DNA of 64,000 nt from Hoplostethus atlanticus (lineage: Eukaryota; Chordata; Actinopteri; Trachichthyiformes; Trachichthyidae), in contig JAXDDX010000049.1 of NCBI GenBank assembly GCA_034670405.1, positions 2,860,001 through 2,924,000 on the forward strand. Reading direction: 5' to 3'. The position numbers were made by a program, and so were the translations under genes. Within the stretch, counting starts at the first letter, position 1; each line of letters starts with the position of its first letter. This document shows positions 34,371 through 46,310 of this stretch, piece after piece. The notes beneath the pieces are model-generated. The model was not told the DNA's origin. It saw nothing but the letters and a program-made list of their open reading frames with translations, and searched no databases.

Positions 34371-37300
34371 TCATACAGTGAAATCATCACAGTCCCAGAG
34401 AATCTTTATCTATCTATGAAGAGAACATCTCCACCTACTGACCAAAAACAGAGCTGATTTGGTTTCAGTAGTGACGACTGATAAGATGTCGGCTGTCATA
34501 GACTAATGTAATGTAATGCTAGTCCTCCTCCATTCTGCCTCTTCATCTATAGTAGCTTGGTAATTATATTGATCTGATACTGATTGATCATGCTTGTGGT
34601 TGTATGTGTTGCTTTTCAATCTTTCAGGTGACTTGATGTGTCTGCTGTGAATGTGTCACCAAACGTTTGTCCTCCGTACACGGTACCTTTCCCTTCCTGA
34701 GCAGACGTCTGATCTCCACTCTGTCCAAGTGCCAGCCCGGATTGATCCCACGGTTGTCATGGCCAATACGGATCTTCTCAATCACGTCGCCCACGTCCTC
34801 TAGCTGCACAGAAAGCAGAAAACATGATCAAATTACAACATTTGATTCAAATGAACACGTTAAAAGCCACTGTATTACAATCACTTTAATAGGTATATTG
34901 AAGTTGGAGCGTCAACAGATGAGGTTAATGGGTTTAGCAATGTGGTGAAAGCACAAGATAAAAGTGCCCTGCTGTATTTAATAATAATCTTTCTAGGCCA
35001 CTTAGACTGTCCGGTACTTGGCTTGGTTTCCAAAGCTTCATGTGCTCCTCCTTTTGTACCTCAACAATAAACATGTCCTCGGCTCCTCTCTCAAAGTACA
35101 TCCTCCTCTCCCTCTTGTTGACACACAGAGACTTCTGCTGGGTGCAGACTGCATCGCGCCCATACAGGACGATGAAGACATCCGCATCCGTGCCCCCTCC
35201 AAACACGTCAGTTGTAAAGGTTTTGATCTCGTAAGGCACAACTACAATATAAAAAAAGCAAATACGTGCTCCAAATGATAAATTCCTCCAAGTTTATCGC
35301 CTTTTGATACTTTTCATTCTGTCATAGACTGTATAGCATACAATGTGGTTCACAAGTGAAATGGGTTCAGTGTGGTTTACATGGTGTGTAAAGCTCCATC
35401 TGAAGAGGATTAGGGAAGAGGTCCCTGACAGTGGCGCCGTCATCCTCCCCTGTATCCAACCAACAACCACAGGGGAAGTGTAACTTTTGGCCTAGAGATG
35501 GAGCATCGATCTCCACCCAGTCAAGGAACCAGCCAGCCGATCCTCCTCCTGAAACATTGCCACAAATTATATTAGTGTATTTGAGTGTGTCTGTGTACAT
35601 GTGTGTAGAGTCATTCTGCATCGTTCACTATACTAGATGGTCTGTCTTACTGTACCGTCATTATCGTGTCCAATACACAGCTTCTTTAATGGACCAATAT
35701 CCACAGCTTCCACAATGAACTCATCAATGAAACCCCGCTCAAACTTATTCTTGTGAGTCTTTGAAGCCTTCATGTTTATTATACCTGTAGATGCATGACA
35801 GAATGATTTGAAAACACATGCACAGACACAAATGTAGTATGACTGTTTCAGTATTTCAAGTATTACCTGTGTCATCCTTGGTGCCATACAGGATAGTAAA
35901 AACATTGGCATCAGTTCCAGCATACTTCTTGTCTCCAGTTTTTATCCTCATTGTGTATGTTGTTGACATGGCTGCCATGAGAGCGAATCAGAATGAAACT
36001 CATTGAGTAAACTTGGGATTAAGCATTGCCCTTATTAATTTATAAAAAAGCCCCACATCCTTTTTAGAGGTTCATTGGGTTCCTTGTCAAAGTACCAAGA
36101 AGTTTTATCTTCCACGTTTCCTGATATAGTGGAATGAGTGGACTCAGAAAAGGTGGAACACAATGAGACAAGTAAAAAACAATTTACAGGGGCAACATGA
36201 TGCTCTTCTCACCTTTCTGCTCTAGACCGAGTGTGGCTCCAGAGTCTTCCTCATCATCATCACCCTTCTTCATGAAGGCCTCGTCTACAGGAACCAACTC
36301 CCTGGCAATCTGTCCATCATCCTCGTCAATGGCCAGCCAGCGTTTGCAAGGGAAGTAGTACCTAAAACAGCATTAATATATTACAAATGTTGTAAAAGTT
36401 GGTCTCTATAAAGCCTATCTAAGTGAGCATGTCATAACCAGCGTCCCTACTTAGGACTGTAAAACGTGTTGTCAAATAGTGTCCAACAACAGTATCAGAA
36501 ACCGGCCATCTGTCTTTAGACAATCCTGAGTCTGTGAGAGTCGCTGTACGCCTTGGTCAGAATATTTCTGTGTACCATTTCACACCACATAGTGGAGCTC
36601 TACCAGCATTTTATGCACAGAGGTCTGTTATGTAAGAGGCTCTCGTCACCTTTTTCTGGCATCAGTACCTTTATTTGTCGATCTAAAATGACTGCAGTCT
36701 GCTCTGATAATTACTTATCACATAGAGTGTGTTTGTGTGAAGTTATACAGCAATGCATTCTAAATTAAAGCACTGATGGCTGGCACTGCATCCTCAACAT
36801 CATCTGACGTACGTGGTGTCATCTTTGTTGTCTACAATCTCCACCCTGTCCAAAAACCAGGCAGCGTTGGCCTGGCCGTTGTCATGTCGGATCCTTAGTT
36901 TCTTCAGTATCCCCAGGTCCACTGCGGTGATGTTAAAAATGTCCTCCTGAGCAACACGGTAGCAACAAACCAGGGACAAAGGGTCAAACAATGTCAAAGG
37001 TGTCAGGTTAGCGGTGTATGAGAACCTCAGTAGCGTACCTATACTGACAGAACTAAAGCTCACCTGGCCTTTCTCAAATTTGTTCAGGTTGTTGGACTTC
37101 CTGAGTCGTCGCTCGCCTGTGTCACCAATCTCTCCATAGATGTTGATGTAAACATTGGCATCGGTCCCCGCCCCCAACATAGTCCCAGTGACTACATGCA
37201 CCTCATAGGAGTTCACTGTGAGGCAACGAACAGTCAGACAGGTCTACAGGTCTCTCATCTACATTGCATATAATGTTTGCACTTACTCTAATTCTCTGAT

Positions 37301-40300
37301 TCAAACTTCACTCACACTGAATATTAACAATTAAAACATTAAGATCAATCCTTTAGTAACAAACAACAATCACTACTCAGCGGTCACCATGCTTTACCCA
37401 CCCTCCAGGTCTTCAGTGTCCTCAGGTAGCAGCTCAACCACAATCTCTCCGTCCTCCTCGTCCCTGGCCAGCCAGCGGTTACAGGGGAATGTGAAAGTCT
37501 CCACCACCTCTTGGAGCTCCTCAATGATCTCCACCTCGTCCTCTTCTTCCTTCTTCTTCTTTTTTTTATCCTTCTTCTTGTCTTTCTTGGTGTCCTCTTT
37601 CTTCACCTCAACCTGCACCATAGCCGTGGTCAGCCGCTTGATTTCCACTGTCTCCAGAAACCAGCCATCTCCAATACCCTTGCCGTCGTGGCAGATACGT
37701 ATCTTGTAGATCGTGCCAACGTCCAGAGCCTCAATCTGGGTTAGGTACGAAACAGAACGTGTCACCTGATCGGTTTCTCTTCAGAGAGATCAATCAACAG
37801 GATATCAACAAGATAAAAATCCTCTTTCCTTCACAAATTTACAATAAATCTTCATTCACATAGATTGACATAATACTTTGTTAATACATGTAAGACGGAC
37901 CTTGAAGATCTCAGTGGTGTCGCGTTCAAAATTGTTGGAGCGGCTCTTGAGAACAATAACCTCAGTTTTTCCCTCCTCGCCATAGATCTGACAGAAGACA
38001 TTGGCATTGGTGCCGCCTGCACGCACGTTCCCAGTGACCACGGTTACTTCGTAGTTCATCACTGTTGAAGAAGGAGATCACAATATGTCAGTTATGACGA
38101 GAGGAAAAGATTAGATCCACCCACCCATCACTAGGATGTCAAGGTCACTTTCTGGACAACAAAAGATTTATATTTGTTTGGTGGTATACTGTATTGTGCA
38201 CTGTTACTGTATTGTACTGTGTTGAACGTTGAGTGTACATATATAATACTGTGCTTATTTACATTGTTCGATGTCCAAGGTCTCGCTGGGATAGATCTCC
38301 ACCTCCACTTTCCCATCAGCCTCATCTTTACAGAGCCAGCGGTGGCTTGGGAACATGTACTGCTTCCCATGAACTGGCACAGAGATCTGCACACTGTCCA
38401 GGAACCACCCAGCACGCAGGCCCTCATTGGTGTGACCAATCAGGAGACGATTGATCTAAAAGCATGGCAGAAATGGATAAAATACAGTATAATTAGGAAC
38501 CATGAAAGAACAAAAGTCATGATCTGATTGCATATTAACACCATGGAAATATGAAACAAGATCCCATTTTTAATTTGAGTCTAATCTCAGGAACTAAAGA
38601 ACATGCCTGTCCAATGTCAAAGGTCTCAATGGTAAAGATGTCAGTGCGTGCCGTCTCAAAGTAGTTCCTGAGGTCGTTGTCTGAGACCACCAGCAGTATC
38701 TTGTTAGAATCGCCCTTCTCACCATACAGCTTAACAAACACCTTGGAGTCAGAGCTGGCCCCATTGATACTGCCTGTCTTGACTGCAATGTGGTAGTTGA
38801 CATCTGAGGAAGAGTGAAATTACTTCAATATCATGAGTATTAAAAAGATATGTTGCCTTCCTTTAGTGTACTTATATGCCTTAATCTAGTCTTTGTACAC
38901 TCACTAAAGAGACGCTGGCCATCTGCAGCTGAAACTAACTCACGGACAATCTGTCCATCATCTTCATTGCGATCCAACCACCTAAAGAAAGACACAGGAA
39001 ATAGATACATTCATACCTGTTAAATGAATCACCTGCATATGAAATGTATTAATCTCTCCAACAGACGCAGAGACCAGTTTCTATACATCAAACTATAACA
39101 TTATATAATATATTTTTGTATAGGAAGTTACCAAAAGGTTCCCTTTAAACAGAGGGACAGCAGAGACAGGAAGAGCTTCCTTCTAGATGTAACATGGCAC
39201 CTCGGCCTTGTGGTTTAGCTCTAGTTACTGGACAGAGAGAGCTGGCTGGCTGCTGTGTATTTAGTCCCTATTTGTAATGGGAAGCTGGTCCATCAGCTGC
39301 CTAACTAGTTAAGCACAGGCCATTGGAGAACAGACATTAAGCCACTGGAGAACAGACATTAGGCCATTGGAGAACAGACGTTAGGCCACTGGAGAACAGA
39401 CATTAGGCCATTTGAGAACAGACATTAGGCCACTGGAGAACAGACGTTAGGCCACTGGAGAACAGACGTTAGGCCACTGGAGAACAGACGTTAGGCCACT
39501 GGAGAACAGACGTTAGGCCACTGGAGAACAGACGTTAGGCCACTGGAGAACAGACGTTAGGCCACTGGAGAACAGACGTTAGGCCATTGGAGAACAGACG
39601 TTAGGCCACTGGAGAACAGACATTAGGCCATTTGAGAACAGACATTAGGCCATTGGAGAACAGATGTTAGGCCACTGGAGAACAGCGACACTGGACATTA
39701 CTTGTTTGGGAAATTCTGTCCAGCTGGTTGGTGTTTCGGTGAGGTGCAGACTACAGATTAGAAAACAATGTTCAGTGTGTCTGAGACTCACAGATTATTT
39801 TTCCCTTTGTACAGTACCAAACATTATGTATAGCTTCGTATATTCAACATGTATAACATTTTAGAAATTTGCACGGTGTGTACATGAGTACTAGATTATA
39901 CATCAAGATGAATAAAACTACCCTACATCTGGTTACCTAACAGCTGATCCTTTAAAAGTCATTAACACTATGAGTGGTGTAGTGACTTTATTGTTTCATT
40001 CATGTCTAATGTAATATTGCCTTGCCTGTAGCAGGGAAACTCAATGGCTGCAGACTCTGGTTGGCCTTCTTCCCTGACCATCACCTTGTCTAGGAACCAA
40101 CCACAGCCTCCGCCCCGCCCATCATGACCTACACGGACCCTGTGCACCTGGCCCAAGGTCACGGACTCAATGAGGAACTCATCATGCTAAAGGAACAGGA
40201 AGGGAGAGTTAATTAGAGACACTAACCTCACCTAGTATGTGAGGTCAATCCTCCAAAACAAGCTTTATATTACATTATATTACCTCATATCACTACTCAC

Positions 40301-40735
40301 ATTGCCCTTTTCAAATTTGTTGACGTTGTTTTTGCTCATGAACATGAGTCGCTCCCCTGTGTCACCTAGGTCACCGATTATATTGAGGAAGACGCTGGCG
40401 TCTGTGCCGCTGCCACTGAGGTTGCCAGTGCAGATGGTGACGCGGTACTTTATCACTGAGATGAAGCACACAAGGACTATTAGCACACTGTATTACACAA
40501 TGACAGCAAAAACAGATTCACTCATGGCTCATACATATACTGTTGTTGAATAAACAGGACGTGGATCAGGGTCCCGATCAATGCCAGGCAGCTGACACTA
40601 TTCAATGTGGTTTGCTTGTCAATGACTGTCAACAGCTGTATCTCATGTGTATATGGGTCCCACAGTGCAAACCGCCCTTGCAAATGTTTGTCTCAGTGTG
40701 TGTAACTGTGTTTACTCTGTTTATGTTTGTGCGCA

Positions 40736-40791
<56 letters not shown>

Positions 40792-42773
40792 CATTGCTGG
40801 CCAGGTGTGCATAAGTGTTACATGGCAGTGGCTCAGCGATGAGTGCTCCAATAGCCGGCAGCTCTCTGATGATCTCATTGTCGTCTTCGTTGATGTCCAG
40901 CCATCGGCCACATTCGAAGGAATACTTCTCCATCGTCAGGGTCTTCAGCAAAGTTACCTGGAGAAAGTCACAGCCGTCTAGCATCATTCACTACTTATGA
41001 ATCACACTTGTCCATCTCCATCTATGGCCCATATGATGTACCTTTGAGGCTGACGACAAAATGAAGAGGACACAATTGGTTTAAATGTCTACATAGGGCC
41101 ATTCTCAGGACCATTTGCAGGGCCACACCAAATGTATGGGGTAATGCCTTTATCTTATAGTTGACTGAAGACAAGGCAGGGCATTTGTCTGTGAAACCAA
41201 TCCTTACCATTGCAACCCCACACCCACATAGACCTTTGTATACTTCTGAGCTCAGATGCAAGATTAGATTCTAATTCAATGCCTTGTAGTGATCAGGGGG
41301 ATAAACGTTGTAATACAGCACAATTAAAGGCTTACATTGAGAGATCAAACAGAGCAATGGGGCTCACCCTCGCTAAATGCCAGCCAGCGAATGGATGTCT
41401 CTTCTCGTGCCAGATACGCAGTTTCAGCAGCTTTCCAATGTCTGGCATTTCGATCTACAGTGAATCACAAAATGCAAAAGTAACAACAGACACTTGGAAA
41501 AAAGATTTCTTAGCATACAGCGATTGATTTATTGTTAGATGTGAAAGCTAAATGATGGAAGGCACTGTATGGGGAAATGTATTCAGTTCAGTACCTGATC
41601 CGGGGCTTACCATGAATTTGTCAAGCTGACCCTGTTCAAAACTGTCTGAGTTGTTCTCCAGTTTCATCTCATCAGACTTGCCCTTCTCCCCATAGATCTG
41701 CAGAAACACCTGGGCATCCGTTCCTGCCCCCTTCACATCGGAAGTCCAAATCCACAGAGACCATGGGTACTCTAGGGTGAAGGAGAAGGGGTCTCTTTGG
41801 AGCTAACCCGTGAGTCTAAGTACTGTGTTGTGTAGCTAGCTAAACCTATATTCTGATAGGTCTTTATTGCTTTTTTAAATTTTTGTAATTACTGTTAACC
41901 TGCAGCTAACCTCCATGGACATAGAGATACCAATATAATTCAATATAATGCAACTTAAAGTAGAATGAGGTCACCCACTCTTCTGTTTCTTTTGCCTGAG
42001 AGAGACCATCTCGTACAGCTCCCTCTCGATCAGTCCATCCCCCTCGTCCTCGTCCAACCACTTCCCACAGGGAAACGTCTGCTCGATGCCCGTGAAAGGG
42101 CAATATACCGTCACCTGGCAGGGAAATGTGAGCTTAACATAAACAATGACACCTTCGGCAACACACTATAACCTAGAACAGATGGGCAGTACCTTTTCAC
42201 AGTACCATCCGGCACCCACAGCCGCGTTGTCATGTCCGATGGTGACCCTGCTGAGAGGGCTGATCAGTTCGCAGATCTCCACATTGAAGATGTCGATGAG
42301 ACCACGCTCAAAAGCGCCCCCCTCCAGGAAGATTTTGCCACTGTTTTTCAAGCCCTTGGTGCCGTGCATTACGATGTGGATCTTAGAGTTGGTGCCCCCA
42401 CCTCTCACATTTCCAGTCATCACTTGGACATTGTACACAATTCCTATGGTGATGCAGAAAGATGATAAATCATCTTTTACTAAATTAAGATGGAATGAAA
42501 CTCTTCCCTGTGTGGCTATATGTACACACACATATATATATATATTAAATGATTCTGTAAAAAGAAAATGTGTCTTATTGGTGAAGTGTCTTGTGCTGTG
42601 CTCACCCATAGGTTGTACTGATCCCACTAGCACATCTCTCTGTATTTTGCCATCATCCTCATCCATGGCAAACCAGCGATTGACTGGGAACTCATACACC
42701 TCCTTATTCCCAATGTCATCGATTACCACCTGGACAGGGACATAACATGCCGTATCGTAATTGTGTGTGTGTG

Positions 42774-42822
<49 letters not shown>

Positions 42823-44524
42823 TATACCTTATCTAGACACCATCCAGCTGATGAACCTCTGTTGTTGTGGCCAACGGTGATTTTCCTGAGTCTTCCCAGG
42901 TTTGGAGCTTCTATCGTAAACTTGTCCTCTGTCCCACGCTCAAAATTGTCTTTGTCACTGTCCAATCGTCTCTCCCCTTTCATGGTATACAAAGCATTGA
43001 AACTACAATGACGTTCTGGTAGCTACATATTATCAACATCTAAAATCTAAAGGTCCTGGCGAAATATTGGCGAAATATAAAACACTGTCACCTGTGTCGC
43101 CAGTCTCTCCAAAAATATTCAGGAAGACGTCAGCATCGGTCCCACTTCCCTTCATGTCAGCAGTGAACACACTCACTATGTATTTATTCACTGAAAAACA
43201 CAGGATAAAATGTGGTGTGAGAATAGAGTTATTATTACTATGTGATCACTTGCAGAGCTAGACAGATTTCCTTCAGTTCCACAATGGTCTGGTTTCCAAG
43301 TTAAATATTCATAGCAGTGTGTAGTGTGTGTGTGTGTGTGGGAGGGGGGTGGCAGAGAAGTGGCACCAAGATGAGAAGAGTCACTGATCATAGGGACATG
43401 TCTTTATCTTCGCCCTGGCCGCCACCCTGCTCTGCTTGATTGACTGCAGATACTGAGAAGTCAGATCACATTGCATCAAGGACACACTAGGCCCTGGCTT
43501 AGTCAGTTCTAACAGGTAACAGGAGGAAGAACTGTATTATGTACTGTGGCGAGCTCTTTATGTGTGTTATGTGCAAATATACAAAACCTATTATGGGCAT
43601 AAGGTTTCTCTGAAAATATGTACCCTGACACTCATTGAGAGATAGTTGAGGGTCAAGTGACGTTTGGAGTGTTACTCAGTCACTGTTTTATCCTTTTTGA
43701 ACCGTGTCAGTTTTGTGTTCTGCGTATGTCCCGGAGTGACCCACGTTTTGGGACGTCCATGGGGTTAAGGCTGCCCAGTAGATCCCTCACAAACAGGTTG
43801 TCGCCCTCCTCCCGACTCAGCCAGTTGTTGCAGGCGAAATAGAAGCGCAGGTGGGGCCGGTGCATGTCGGTCACAACCACCCTGTCCAAGAACCAGCTGG
43901 CGTTCATCCCTGTGTTATCGTGCTCAATCCTGGGGAGTCAAAGGTCATGGTGTACTATGAATTCATGCTGCAGGCCGTCATGAATGAGCTTGTTACATCG
44001 CATGTACCCATAGCACTTTTGAATGCGATTTATGTTTATTTCTATAGTGGTAAATGCCACTACAAATGGATGAAAGTGATGAAACAAGGGTGCACTGATA
44101 TTTGTATTCAAGCATTGTGGTTCAGACGTATTGGAAATATAAATGAGTTAGTCTGGGATCAGCTAAGAAGGGCGCAGAATAACAAAGAATAGTGAAAGCA
44201 GCTGTCTCCAATTATACACCTGAAGTACCAATAGCTGTCAACTGAGATCAGCCCAGTTTCAGTACTTTCTGGGAGTAGGATAGCACTTGAACCATGCAGA
44301 AGTTCTACTGTTTTAATGTTTAATGTTTATTGATATCATATTTATGGTATTTGGGATCACAAAAGCTTCTCTCACATTAAGTTTTGGTGCTTTCACCATA
44401 CAGTACCTCAGCTTCTTCACGGGCCCCACGTTGTGTGTTTTGATACGGAAAACATCAGTCTTATTCTTCTCAAAGGCCGTTCGGCTTCTGTAATTTGAGG
44501 AGAGAAATAGGAAGAAACATGAAT

Positions 44525-44582
<58 letters not shown>

Positions 44583-46263
44583 CAGAGATTACACTGAGGG
44601 GTAAAGACTCACATTGCAGAGAGATAGAGAGGGACCGACAAACCGAACAGGAACTCAACTCTGGAACAGTAAATTACGTCTCCTGACTGATCCGGCTTAG
44701 GGAAGCCTGGTGGTCTCATGACAGAGGTATAATCTGAAACCAGAACCCTTCTGGGGCAATGGCCACTTAAATACTTCCTCCTCATGTTCTTCTACCCCTC
44801 ACAGAGACGAACCGGGTCTGTTTGGACAGCAATAGAAAATACCTGCCTTTGTTTCTGACCCACATCTCTGTCGATGCTCCCCTGCCAGCAGTAATGGCCA
44901 ATAAGGTGCACATATGTAAGTCTGAAGTCTGAAATACTGAATGAAAACGTGCCCTCATTCTGTGTCTGCGTGTAAAGTAACCTGTAGGAGAGTGATGAGG
45001 AGACATTGGTGAAGAGAAAAAACAAACCCCATGCAAACTTTGGAATTCATGCAATTTGAACACAGCGTGAATTACATTGGATTTCCAAAGAGTTGCATTT
45101 TTGATCTGCCCTGATTGCAGAATCGGGCAAATATGAGACAAATAAGAGCCGTAGCAACCCTCGCTTACATGTATCATGTTATCAACGTTTTCACTGATCA
45201 TTACACAATACAGGCAATATATTGGAGTAAGGTGAAACTCCTTTTCACTGACAATATGCAATGTGTTCGTAGTTAAATGTGGTGACACATCAACATCCAT
45301 ATACTGTATTTCAACATTACTATCACACCGCATGTATACCAAATACATGGCATGTTGATGCTGTCGGAAGGGGATGAATGAGACCATCACAGGGTAATGT
45401 GAGTTACAATAATTTGGTAAACCCTATACACTATAAAGGTAACCCTATCAGCCAATCAGTGAGTGCAGAGATAAGGGGAGCCTGCTTACTCCCCTGATAA
45501 GATCCCCTGAGGGTCATTTGATCATCAACAGAAATGACATCGTGGTCTTCTTTCATTTGCCTTTGAATGGAAAAGAAGACCGGCCATGTCACGTAGTTCC
45601 TCCTTACTCCAGATATTCTGTGTCCGGTACTTTATGCCACTGTATAGAGAAGAGATTCCTGCATCGCTACCGTAACAATTATGATAGATTGAGGAGATGA
45701 TTAGTTGGCAGTTTGATTTCTGGTTGATTCACTCCAACACACCATTAAACTGTCCCTCTCTTTTAGGTTGATCTTCAACAGGGATGCTCTCTCATACAGT
45801 GTCATACGCACAATACAACCCAACACAAGGAGCCATCCTTTAGCAAATACCTCTTTTCTGTGCTGAAGGATCAGAGAGGAATAGAAAAGGTTAACAGTTA
45901 ATAACTGACTCATACAAACCTGATTGATTATAGCGACAGTACTGCAGTGCTAGTTCATCCAATACATAGAGCCTAGTATCATAATACAAACAACTTTTAA
46001 CAGGCAGGGCCTAATCACAATTAGTCTATAAAACATGTTCATTTCTAAAAAATGATAATGCAAAAATGATGCAATGGTTTGATCAAAGACAATTTTAAAC
46101 TCACTTGCTGGCCAGGTGCGACTTGGGCGTGACGCCAAAGTCTCCAAATAGGGTAACAAACACATTGGCATCTGTACCTGCCCCCTTGATGTCACCAGTG
46201 ACAGTTACAACCTCATACACTGGGATGGATAAGACAGACAGTGAGAGACAGAGAGAGAGAGAG

Positions 46264-46310
<47 letters not shown>

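Noticed and set aside
39317..39685. CRISPR-like array
   Set aside because: Repeats are directly abutting 22-mers with no unique spacers, in a vertebrate intron; it is a minisatellite.
44782..45390. 202-codon open frame on - in loxhd1 intron 2
   Set aside because: No recognisable domain, no splice-compatible junction with loxhd1, and composition not clearly coding; probably chance.
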